A DNA stretch of 64,000 nt, from NCBI RefSeq assembly GCF_000227295.1, contig NZ_JH165054.1:1751577-1815576 (forward strand), written 5' to 3'. The translations under genes were made by a program, and so were the position numbers. This document shows positions 7,053 to 18,100 of the stretch, in pieces. Each line of letters begins with the position of its first letter. Within the stretch, counting starts at the first letter, position 1. The stretch comes from Cutibacterium avidum ATCC 25577 (GTDB taxonomy: Bacteria > Actinomycetota > Actinomycetes > Propionibacteriales > Propionibacteriaceae). A model generated the notes under the pieces. That model did not search any database, had not been told where the DNA came from, and saw nothing but the letters and a program-made list of their open reading frames with translations.

Positions 7053-8830
7053 CACTGCGTCCCACACGACGTGCCGTGCTGTCGGGAGCCGCCCTCCTAC
7101 TGGCAGGTTGCGCCGAGGTGCCGTCCACAGGGGCAGTGACACAGGCTGAAGACCCACACCAAGCCTCAGGTCAGCGGGAGGGCATTGACGTCGCTCCTCA
7201 GCCTCCTGCTGATGGCGCATCGATTGACCTTGTCGTGGGCGGTTTCCTGCAAGCCATGACGAGTGCTCGCGACGACTACCGCGTCGCGCGTGCCTACCTC
7301 ACGAAGGACATGGCGGACCGCTGGGATCCCCATTCCGGAGCGACGATTTACCAGGCCACCAATCACAAGCCGACCAGCACGGTGGCGACGGCTTCTCTCC
7401 AGGCTCCGATCATCGGCACTGTTGATGCCGACGGTCATTACCACCCAGGGGAATCGCAGACGCTCAAACATGATTTCGGCATGGCCCAGGAATCCGGACA
7501 ATGGCGGATTTCCCGGCCTCCCGAAGGGCTGCTGATCTCGCAATACACCTTCCAGCGCGCTTGGTCGGCGATTCCGGTCTACTTCTTCGCCGCCGACGCT
7601 GACCGCCTGGTCCCGGACGTCATTCATCTGCCGAGCCTGGGGGCTACCCCTGACGCCGCGCTCAGGGCGATGATGGCGGGTGTGCCGGAATACCTGAAGC
7701 CTGCACTTCGCACGGCACTGCCGGCAGGGGTGAGAGCCGTCGGGACGACCACGGTTGACGCCGTTGGCGTCGTCACCGTGCCACTGAGTGCGTCCGCAGC
7801 CCAACTCTCAGAATCTCAACGTCGGCTGCTCGCCAGCCAAGTCACCTGGACTCTGAGTGGTTTCGCTGCCATCTCACGTATCCGATTCACCGCCGGCGGG
7901 TCTCTGCTGCCTCTTCCCGAGGCGGCTGAGGACAACACAGTGTCGGCAGACTTGTACGCCGACCTCCTACCGCTCCCGTCGACGGATTCCCCCACGGTGG
8001 TCGCCGTCGTCAAGGGACAGATGGGACGGGTCAACGCAGCAGGCCAAGCCCTCCAGATCATGCCTGGAGCGTTGGGGCAGGACGCTCGCCCGGAAACTGG
8101 TGTCTCAGCTGTCGCCTCCACCCAGTTCGCCATGCCGGTCGCAACCGTGAGCACCCCGGGCGCGGTGTGGCACGCCGTTTCCGCGGATCGACGGTCGCTG
8201 GTGAAATGGCGTGAAGGCAGTGATCAGGTCGACGTCGTTGCCACCGGGGTGAACCTGCTTCGTCCTCAAGTCCTCGTCGATCGCAGTGTGGTGACCTTCT
8301 CGACAACAGATCCGACGCTCATCGTCGTCGCCGCGGATGGTTCCCGAATGTCCACTGTCGTTGACCTTGGTGGTCGCACAGTGGCTTCCTTCAGTGTCTC
8401 TCCTGATGGCATTCGCGTGGCCCTGGTCCTTCAGCGGGGGAAGACCTATGGATTGGGTATCGGCCTGCTGTCACGGCAGGACGGCGCAGTTCATCTCGGC
8501 CACATCGTCGACATGCCGTTGTCCTCCTCGGACGCGAATCTGTCGAGGATCACCGACGTTGCCTGGCTTTCCCAAATCCAATTGTGTGTCCTGGGCAGCG
8601 CGATCGAGTCTGGGGTGACTGCGCCGTACGAGGTCATTGTTGACGGCTCGGGTGCGACGTCCATGGGGCCGCTCAGCGGGACGAGCGTGGAATCCGTGGT
8701 GGCAGTCCCGATGGAAACTGGCGCTGAGGCTGTCATGCTCAGTGAGGACGGAAAACTGCTTCACCACGAGGAGAGATTCCACTGGCGCCAGGTCCTGCAG
8801 GGGGTCAGTGCGGTCGCGACTACAGCTTGA
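7049..8830 (+). CDS. lpqB: Lipoprotein LpqB (MtrAB-associated)
   Basis: LpqB is a surface lipoprotein that interacts with the sensor domain of MtrB and modulates MtrA phosphorylation in mycobacteria. The N-terminus has a twin-arginine-like basic region (PTRRAVLSG), a hydrophobic stretch and the lipobox LLLAGC, with the lipidated Cys at residue 21. The first half corresponds to the GerMN-type sporulation/germination domain (PVYFFAADADRLVP...TPDAALRAMMAG), and the second half to the C-terminal beta-propeller of LpqB. At 593 residues it has the family's usual length. The ATG overlaps the mtrB stop (ATGA, 7049-7052) and a GGAGGAG precedes it, so translation is probably coupled. Confidence 0.92.
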   Translation: MTLRPTRRAVLSGAALLLAGCAEVPSTGAVTQAEDPHQASGQREGIDVAPQPPADGASIDLVVGGFLQAMTSARDDYRVARAYLTKDMADRWDPHSGATIYQATNHKPTSTVATASLQAPIIGTVDADGHYHPGESQTLKHDFGMAQESGQWRISRPPEGLLISQYTFQRAWSAIPVYFFAADADRLVPDVIHLPSLGATPDAALRAMMAGVPEYLKPALRTALPAGVRAVGTTTVDAVGVVTVPLSASAAQLSESQRRLLASQVTWTLSGFAAISRIRFTAGGSLLPLPEAAEDNTVSADLYADLLPLPSTDSPTVVAVVKGQMGRVNAAGQALQIMPGALGQDARPETGVSAVASTQFAMPVATVSTPGAVWHAVSADRRSLVKWREGSDQVDVVATGVNLLRPQVLVDRSVVTFSTTDPTLIVVAADGSRMSTVVDLGGRTVASFSVSPDGIRVALVLQRGKTYGLGIGLLSRQDGAVHLGHIVDMPLSSSDANLSRITDVAWLSQIQLCVLGSAIESGVTAPYEVIVDGSGATSMGPLSGTSVESVVAVPMETGAEAVMLSEDGKLLHHEERFHWRQVLQGVSAVATTA

Positions 8831-8871
8831 CCCTTCCGTGACACGACGGTGACCGGCGACACTGGTTCATC

Positions 8872-9519
8872 GTGAACCCAATGGACTCCCTGGCTGACCT
8901 GCTGCTGGGAGCGTGCTGTCCTGGATGTGGGGAGCCGGGCGTGGGTCTGTGTGAGGCGTGTCGGTCTGCGATCAACCCGACCCCTCGGGTCATTGTTGAC
9001 GGGCCGCCACCGGTCATTGCCTGCATGGGCTATCACGGTCCTGTTCCTGGGATCGTCACAGCTCACAAGGATCGTGGTGCGGCATGGTTGACCGACGAGC
9101 TCGGCCATTGGCTGGCTCATGGGCTCGCTCCGGCGATAGCAGCCGCTCCCGGCCACGTTGACGTCGTTCCAGTTCCCTCAACGGCGAGGGCTGTGCGACG
9201 ACGAGGTGCTGATCATGCTGCCGACATGACGCGATCAGCTCTGCGAACCCTGGATGTGTCCAATGCCTCCCTCGCCCAGGTCTTGCACCGAACTCGACGC
9301 GTGGCGGATCAGCTTGAGGTTCGCCACGAGGATCGCGGCGCCAATCAGCGCGGGTCGATGAGAGCTCCGACGGGGGAGGGAGATGTCATTCTCGTCGACG
9401 ACGTTCGCACCTCAGGGGCGACGATCGACGAGGCGTGCAGAGCCTTGGGGTGGTCCGGGCGACGAGTGCTGTCCGTGGTTGTCCTGGCTGATGCTGCGAC
9501 CCCACTGAGATGGCCGTGA
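8872..9519 (+). CDS. comF: ComF-family phosphoribosyltransferase-like protein
   Basis: ComF-type proteins combine an N-terminal zinc finger with a PRTase fold and are linked to DNA uptake in competent bacteria, although their function in actinobacteria is unproven. The zinc knuckle is CCPGCGEPGVGLCEAC at residues 15-30. The PRPP-binding loop DVILVDDVRTSGATIDEAC lies at about 170-188, with both acidic residues present. The protein has 215 residues, usual for the family. The GTG at 8872 was chosen as the first start after lpqB (41-nt gap); an ATG at 8881 is also possible. It is the last gene before the hairpin at 9606-9664 and probably ends the mtrA operon. Confidence 0.87.
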   Translation: MNPMDSLADLLLGACCPGCGEPGVGLCEACRSAINPTPRVIVDGPPPVIACMGYHGPVPGIVTAHKDRGAAWLTDELGHWLAHGLAPAIAAAPGHVDVVPVPSTARAVRRRGADHAADMTRSALRTLDVSNASLAQVLHRTRRVADQLEVRHEDRGANQRGSMRAPTGEGDVILVDDVRTSGATIDEACRALGWSGRRVLSVVVLADAATPLRWP

Positions 9520-9605
9520 TCACATTGTCGGGCGACACGTCAGCGTGGGTGCCGAACCTTGCCAAACAGCTGTTGTGAGCCCCTCCCATGGGCTAGCGTA
9601 GGTGC

Positions 9606-9664
9606 ATGGCACGACCGATTGGCACCCTGACCTCCACGAGGGGGATGGGACACGGTCGTGCCAT
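9606..9664 (+). promoter_or_regulatory. Strong hairpin upstream of hpf (terminator or 5'-UTR element)
   Basis: ATGGCACGACCG (9606-9617) is perfectly complementary to CGGTCGTGCCAT (9653-9664). The 35-nt loop contains a second small stem (CCTC/GAGG). The right arm is followed by TTTGTTT, so it may be an intrinsic terminator for the lpqB-comF transcript, or a structure inside the hpf leader, because a -10-like TAGCGT lies upstream at about 9595. Confidence 0.55.
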
Positions 9665-9714
9665 TTGTTTCTGCGTCGGAAACACCGATGCGAACCCCAA
9701 TACAGGAGGTTGTC

Positions 9715-10326
9715 ATGGATGTCATCGTTACGGGACGGCACTGCCACGTCAGTGACGACGTGCGCGCCCAGGTCGAGGACAGGCTCTCCGGGGTCGAGAA
9801 GTTCAGGGACCGGGTCCAGCGCGCTGAGGTGGTCTTCACCGCCCAGGACGCCAAGGGGGCCAAGGACCAGGCCATGACGTGTGAAATCACACTACGGGCG
9901 AAGGGGCCGGTGGTGCGAGCTGTCGGGCAGGCGGAAGACAAGATGGTTGCCTTTGACATGGCTGCCGATCGACTCCGCACCCAGCTCGTCAAGGCTGCTG
10001 ATCGTCGTCGCAGTCGTCGTGGCTTGCGCGTCTCCCAGGTCCTGGACGTCTTGCCCGAGGAAAGCACCGATGATGCACCCGAGATCCTGGCCACCAGGAA
10101 GATCGCGGGCGACGTGGAAGTCACCGGGGACAGCCCCATCTATGTCAAGGAAAAGGTCTTCCAGGCCGTTCCCCTGACCCTTGCCCAGGCTCTCGACGAG
10201 ATGGAACTTGTCGGGCACGACTTCTTCCTCTACCTCGATCAGGATTCCAAGCAGCCCAGCGTCGTCTACCGGCGCAAGAAGGGGTACAACTACGGCGTGA
10301 TCCATCTGGATCTTGACCACGAGTGA
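9715..10326 (+). CDS. hpf: Ribosome hibernation-promoting factor, long form
   Basis: Long-form HPF joins two 70S ribosomes into inactive 100S dimers in starvation or stress. The N-terminal S30AE/YfiA domain covers about residues 1-100 (MDVIVTGRHCHVSDDVRAQ, VFTAQDAKGAKDQAMTCE, AFDMAADRLRTQLVKAADRRR). A linker leads into the C-terminal dimerisation domain (about residues 140-200: VFQAVPLTLAQALDEMELVGHDFFLY...YNYGVIHL). The ATG at 9715 has AGGAGG at 9704-9709 and matches the family N-terminus; an upstream in-frame extension is not supported. It sits between comF and secA1, as in many actinobacteria, and is followed by a clear terminator. Confidence 0.93.
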   Translation: MDVIVTGRHCHVSDDVRAQVEDRLSGVEKFRDRVQRAEVVFTAQDAKGAKDQAMTCEITLRAKGPVVRAVGQAEDKMVAFDMAADRLRTQLVKAADRRRSRRGLRVSQVLDVLPEESTDDAPEILATRKIAGDVEVTGDSPIYVKEKVFQAVPLTLAQALDEMELVGHDFFLYLDQDSKQPSVVYRRKKGYNYGVIHLDLDHE

Positions 10327-10353
10327 TTCCTGGATCGTCAAGACACAACGACA

Positions 10354-10390
10354 TCGGCGGCGGTGCGGGATAATCCTGCGCCGCCGCCGA
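10354..10390 (+). terminator. Rho-independent-type hairpin after hpf
   Basis: A 17-bp stem (TCGGCGGCGGTGCGGGA with TCCTGCGCCGCCGCCGA, two G-U pairs) closes a three-base TAA loop. It lies 28 nt after the hpf stop. No long T tract follows, which is common in high-GC genomes. Confidence 0.75.
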
Positions 10391-10594
10391 TTCATGTCGC
10401 GGGTCAATGGCGGGAAAGGACGGTGAGGAATGGACTCATGAGGGGTTCAGCAACCCTCACGTGTCCAGGACGAAAGGCCGCGGCGTTCTTGGTTCGGCCG
10501 CAAACCCCCTAGGATGGGGAAGGCAGCTCTCTTGAGCTGCTCGTCCGGGATGCGCCCGGACGACACGACGTCTACTCCTTGAAGGACCCACCCC

Positions 10595-13297
<2,703 letters not shown>

Positions 13298-13310
13298 TGT
13301 GACATCCGGA

Positions 13311-13340
13311 ACGGCGTCGACATTGCCATGTCGGCGCCGT
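13311..13340 (+). terminator. Hairpin terminator between secA1 and the Rv3235-like gene
   Basis: ACGGCGTCGACAT pairs with ATGTCGGCGCCGT (13 bp, one G-U) around a TGCC loop, directly after the secA1 stop and before the end of the convergent gene. It can serve both directions. Confidence 0.7.
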
Positions 13341-13342
13341 CG

Positions 13343-13867
13343 TCACGCCATGCCGACCGTTTCCTGGGTGATGTGTTTCTCGGTGAGCAGTGCGGCCACT
13401 CGGGGATTCAGGACGAGTTCGACCTCGTCGAGATGCCATACACCACCGTGCTGAACCAGGTTCGTGGCCAACGGGAGCCGCCTGCCACGCAGATCGATCA
13501 GGCCGACCCCGTCCACGTGGTCGTCGTCAAAACTGACTTGAGGCTCGCCGACGAGGAGCATACGGCTCCAGCCAGGACCCCGGGGCCATTTGCGCATGGT
13601 TGCCGCAGCACGAGGGCTGGATGCTCGCATGAGCTGATTCATGGGGCGTCGCCCGGCTATCGTCTCCACGATGATGATGTGGATTGCCCGGGTCAGTCGC
13701 ACAGCCTGTCGGTAAGCCTCTGTGTTGCCTTCCACGGCGCTCGTCACCGGTGATGACGAGACGACGCGCAACTCGTCCGGCCACCAGTCCCGGTCAAGCT
13801 CCAGGAAGATGTCCGAATGATGTGGCCGGGCCGAATCAAGGGGAATGGGCGCTGATGTGGTCGTCAT
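13343..13867 (-). CDS. Rv3235-family (DUF6459-type) protein
   Basis: A 174-residue protein resembling the actinobacterial Rv3235 family that is commonly encoded next to secA. The recognisable core is YRQAVRLTRAIHIIIVETIAGRRPMNQLMRASSPRAA, in which a helix ending in xGRRPxxQL is the family signature, followed by a short beta-rich half (SRMLLVGEPQVSFDDDHVDG...LVQHGGVWHLDEVELV). No catalytic residues, signal peptide or membrane helix are seen; function is unknown. It converges on secA1 and shares the terminator at 13311-13340. The ATG at 13867 gives a protein of typical size. Confidence 0.75.
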   Translation of the reverse strand: MTTTSAPIPLDSARPHHSDIFLELDRDWWPDELRVVSSSPVTSAVEGNTEAYRQAVRLTRAIHIIIVETIAGRRPMNQLMRASSPRAAATMRKWPRGPGWSRMLLVGEPQVSFDDDHVDGVGLIDLRGRRLPLATNLVQHGGVWHLDEVELVLNPRVAALLTEKHITQETVGMA

Positions 13868-14046
13868 GGCCTCTAGAACAGTGCACGCGGCCTTCCTCGG
13901 GAAGGGTTGATGCGCAAATCTGTGGAAAACTCGAGTGAGCTAACGATGCCGTCATCTGGGACGGCGCGAGCCAATATATGATTCCCGTCCGCATCTGAGT
14001 ACCGTGGACGATGCATCAGGGGTCACGCTGGCCAAGGAGGGTTCAA

Positions 14047-14544
14047 TTGTCGACGTCCACCATCGTTTTCATCCCAACTAATGCGCAACGGGCTCGTGAG
14101 CTCGTTGCTGCGCCGGGAGAACAGGTGACGGCCTTCACGGTCACCGAGGAGCTTCGTGTCATCCTCGACGTCACTGATCCCGAGGAAACCGAACATGCTG
14201 CCATGGTCATCGGTTCGGTGTGGGGCCTGACCCATACCGGTCGTCGACTGGTTCTCGTCGCTCATGTCCCTGCCGAGCAAATTGCCGATCACGAAGAGGT
14301 CGACAACGGCGGAGTGACACTGACCCGTCTCGAGCCCTCGCAGATCACGGCGTGGTTTGCCGACGATGACGACGCCGACTCCAAGGATGCTGCCGCAGCC
14401 GTCAAGGGCATGATCATCGACGATGCCTGGAATGACGTCACCGTTCAGACTCTCATCGGTGAGCACGAGTTGTCCTGGCATGACATCACCGAGGAGCTTC
14501 CGGCGGCCGACACCGACCCCGAGGGTTTCCCCGGATTGGAGTGA
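14047..14544 (+). CDS. DUF6912-like conserved actinobacterial protein
   Basis: A 165-residue cytosolic protein of unknown function. The N-terminal half (STIVFIPTNAQRARELVA, VTAFTVTEELRVILDVTDPEETEHAAMVIG) follows the pattern of the actinobacterial DUF6912 family, which begins with a short beta strand, a variable loop and VTxxLR followed by an acidic helix. The C-terminal half is acidic (DDDDADSKDAAAAV) and contains a YqfO-like ITAWF segment. The start is the TTG at 14047, because AAGGAGG (14034-14040) lies six bases upstream; a longer in-frame start at 14011 lacks such a site. It is convergent with the DUF2505 gene and shares a terminator with it. Confidence 0.7.
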   Translation: MSTSTIVFIPTNAQRARELVAAPGEQVTAFTVTEELRVILDVTDPEETEHAAMVIGSVWGLTHTGRRLVLVAHVPAEQIADHEEVDNGGVTLTRLEPSQITAWFADDDDADSKDAAAAVKGMIIDDAWNDVTVQTLIGEHELSWHDITEELPAADTDPEGFPGLE

Positions 14545-14564
14545 CGGACCGCCGCGACGGGTGG

Positions 14565-14589
14565 GGTTGGCCTCAGTGGGAGGCCAACC
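14565..14589. terminator. Bidirectional hairpin terminator
   Basis: GGTTGGCCTC (14565-14574) and GAGGCCAACC (14580-14589) form a perfect 10-bp stem with a five-base loop. It overlaps the last codons of the minus-strand DUF2505 gene and follows the plus-strand gene by 20 nt. Confidence 0.65.
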
Positions 14590-15046
14590 AGTCGTCGCCC
14601 GCCCGCTGCTGCATGTCGAAGGCCTGAGTGATGTGCGGGGCCGCGGCCTTTTCCAGTTTCTTGCCCACCAGTGGGACCGACACGGTGAAGGTACCGGTGT
14701 ATACGACCTCGGTTCCGGTGACGTCGGGACGCACGGAGACGTGTCCGTCTGCCTTCGCCCGCATGCCCTGAGGAACGATCTGCAAGGAGCCCTCCCGCGA
14801 TCCATCGGGATTGGCGGGCTGCCACCACAAGGTCTGCTTGGCGGTGAGGGTGGAGCCGATGAACTTCGTCACCTGGCTGGGAGCGGGCACGGCCACGTCC
14901 AGGCTCAACGAGTCCCCCGTGATGACGGCATTGCTGGTGGTGGCCCCGGCGCGTCGGTGGACGTCCTGCCACCATGCCGGATCGGTCATCATGGTGACGA
15001 CTTGATCAGTGGTTGCGTCGAAATGGGCCCGTGAATTGATGTCCAT
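14573..15046 (-). CDS. DUF2505 family START-like protein
   Basis: This 157-residue protein matches the actinobacterial DUF2505 family, a START/SRPBCC-like fold predicted to bind a hydrophobic ligand. Typical features are the opening MDINSRAHFDATTDQVVTMMTDPAWWQD, the SLSLDVAVPAPSQVTKFIG strand, the TLWWQPANPDG loop and the closing helix with VGKKLEKAAAPHITQAFDMQQ. No signal peptide is present. The gene is divergent from the glutamate dehydrogenase gene. The ligand and role are unknown. Confidence 0.82.
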   Translation of the reverse strand: MDINSRAHFDATTDQVVTMMTDPAWWQDVHRRAGATTSNAVITGDSLSLDVAVPAPSQVTKFIGSTLTAKQTLWWQPANPDGSREGSLQIVPQGMRAKADGHVSVRPDVTGTEVVYTGTFTVSVPLVGKKLEKAAAPHITQAFDMQQRAGDDWLASH

Positions 15047-15102
15047 GTCACCATGATGCCGGACGCTTGCGACACACCTCGCAAAACGACCTTGCTCAGT
15101 GG

Positions 15103-15132
15103 TTCACGCGAAGGCATAAACCCTTGTAGAGT
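15103..15132 (+). promoter_or_regulatory. Candidate promoter of the glutamate dehydrogenase gene
   Basis: TTCACG (15103-15108) and TAGAGT (15127-15132), 18-bp spacer, about 57 nt upstream of the GTG start. The match to the actinobacterial housekeeping consensus is moderate. Confidence 0.4.
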
Positions 15133-15188
15133 TCTCATCGAGGACCACGTTGATGTGGCCCCGTGACCATGACGAAGGTGACCTGATC

Positions 15189-18100
15189 GTGTCAGAGATG
15201 GAGAAAGTCATCCCGGCTCTCGTGGCATCGGTGCTGGAGCAGCACGCCACTGGAGATCACTGCTGTGAAGAGGTGATTCGTCAGGCGATGGAACGGCAGA
15301 TGAAGCTTGCCGTGAAGCCTGGACCGGTTCGCGTCGGCGTGAGTATCGATCCGCCGTGGTCTGACGGTCAGGTCAACTCGGTGCAGGTCGTCATGGATGA
15401 CCGTCCCTTCCTCGTCGACACCGTCGTGTCGTGCCTGCTTCGTCATGGGTGGCGAGTTGAGGACGTTCGGCACCCGATTTTCGGTGTCAAGCGCAACGTC
15501 GAGGGAGCTGTTGAGAGTGTCGGAACTCCCGGACGCGAGGGCTGCGAGCCGGAGTCCTGGATTCACATTGATGCCGCGGCGCCGATTGGTGTTGACACTG
15601 GCAAGGCTGCCAAGCAGCTCGATGAGGATCTTCACAGCTGCCTTGACCAGGTTGTTCGGGCCACGGACGACTGGGCGGCGATGCAAGAGGCGATGTTGCG
15701 GACCGCTGAGCTGGTGAGTGCCTCCCAAGGGCGCTCCGATGATCGTGACTCGACGCGTGAGCTCCTGGAATGGTTGGCCAATGACCATTTCATGTACTTG
15801 TCCTACGAGGAGTTCCGGGTCGACGGGGACACCATGACGCCAGTACCCGGTACCCGGCTGGGCATCACCGATGACGGGCCGCGCTTCGATGCGATCCCTC
15901 ACAGCGAGGATCATTCCACCATCGTCGTCACGAAGGACTCGGTTCGTTCCACCGTGCAGCGCAATGGATACCGGGATTACGTTGGCGTGCGAATCCGTGA
16001 CGAGAACGGCACCGTCGTCGCTGAGCACCGCTTCATCGGTCTGCTGGGGTCGGCCGCATACACCGAGTCGGTGACGCACATCCCGGTCCTCCGCGCCAAG
16101 GCCTCCCGCGTGCTGGCACTTTCGGGATACCGAGCCAACTCCCATGGCGGCAAGGCGGTCATTCGTACCATCGCTGAGTTCCCACGTGATGCCCTTTTCG
16201 AGGCCTCGGCCGAAGAGCTCGTGCCACTCATCATGACGATCGTCGACCTGCGCGAGAAGCAGCGCCTTCGGGCACTGGTCCGCCGCGGTCCGTGGGGTCG
16301 GTTCTTCCACCTGCTGGTCTTCGTCCCGGCCGACCGTTTCGACGCCAGCACTGTTGGCGTCGTCGAGGGAATCGTCGCCAAGCGGACCGGCGCGGTCGAG
16401 TTCGACTCGACCATCATGATGGGTGAGTCCTCCCTGGTCAGGATCACCTTGACTGCCAAGGTCCCTGACGGTGAGGTTCTTCCTCCAATTGATGACGCGG
16501 AACTGCAGGCAGAGCTCGCCGACGCCACTTCGAACTGGGATGACGAGTTCATCGCCCTGGCCAGCAGCATTGAGAGTGACCGACGCGGAATTGACTTCGG
16601 ACCCGAGTACAAGCAGGAATTCACGGCCAAGCAGGGCATTCTGGACCTCGAACTGCTCAACAGGTTGGCTGAGGATGACCTGGGCCTGGTCATGTACCGT
16701 CCGGATGACCCGGCCGATCCCTCCGACCTGCGCCTCAAGATCTTCAACCAGCACGCGCCGATGACGCTGTCCCAGGTCATGCCGCACCTGTCGAGCCTCG
16801 GCGTCCAGATCGTCGATGAGCATCCGCACCGGATTGTCCTGCGCGGTCGGGAGATCTGGCTGTTCGACCTTGGCCTGCAGGCCCCCGGCGAGCTGTGGAA
16901 GGAATCCGAGCGACATCGTTTCACCGAGGCTTTTGCCGCATCCTGGCGTGGGGAGTGCGAATCCGACACCTTCTCGGGCCTCGTGACCGAGGCGGGCTTG
17001 TCCTGGTCCCAGGTGGCCATGTTGCGCTGTATCGCTCGTTACCTCCGGCAGGTTGGTAGTCCGTTCTCCCAGACCTACATGGCGAAGACACTACGGGCGA
17101 ACCCGAATCTGGCAGGCGACCTCGTGAGGATCGTCGAGGCCAAGTTCGATCCGTCGGCTTACGATGACGGGGTCGATGCCGGAGCCGAGCGGTTGGCCAA
17201 GGTGGAGGAACTGTCGCAGACCTTCCTTTCTGATCTGGACGACGTCGCCTCCCTTGATCACGATCGCATCCTGCGCATGATGCATGCCGTCATCAAGGCC
17301 ATGATCCGCACCAACTGGTGGCAGAAGGATCGCCGAGCGCTGGCCTTCAAGGTGCGCCCGGGTGAGCTCGACTTCGCCCCAGCCCCACGACCCAAGTTCG
17401 AGATCTTCGTCAATTCGCCGAGGGTCTCCGGAACTCACCTGCGTTTCGGTGCGGTGGCGAGAGGAGGCTTGCGTTGGTCGGATCGTCCCGAGGACTTCCG
17501 TACCGAGGTCCTCGGCCTGGTCAAGGCCCAGATGGTCAAGAACTCGGTCATCGTGCCTGCGGGCGCCAAGGGCGGCTTCGTTCCCGCCCATCTGCCCGAT
17601 CCCACGACCGACCGCGCGGGCTGGGCCGAGGAAGGCAAGGAGTGCTACCGCATCTTCGTCTCGTCGCTGCTGTCCCTGACCGACAACGTCGTCGAAGGCA
17701 AGGTCGTCGCCCCTGACCACGTGGTGCGCCACGACGGGGACGATCCCTACCTCGTCGTGGCCGCTGACAAGGGCACTGCCACTTTCTCCGACACCGCGAA
17801 CGCAATTGCCGCGGAGCACGGATTCTGGCTCGGTGACGCCTTCGCCTCGGGTGGATCCCATGGTTACGACCACAAGGCCATGGGCATCACGGCCCGCGGC
17901 GCCTGGGAGTCGGTGACCCGGCATCTCGCCGACCTGGGTATCGACCAGGCGGCTGACGACTTCACCTGCGTCGGTATCGGCGACATGTCCGGTGACGTCT
18001 TCGGCAATGGCATGTTGCTGAGCAAGCACATCAAGCTGGTGGCAGCTTTCAACCACCGTCACGTCTTCGTCGACCCGACCCCGGATCCTGCCGCGTCCTG

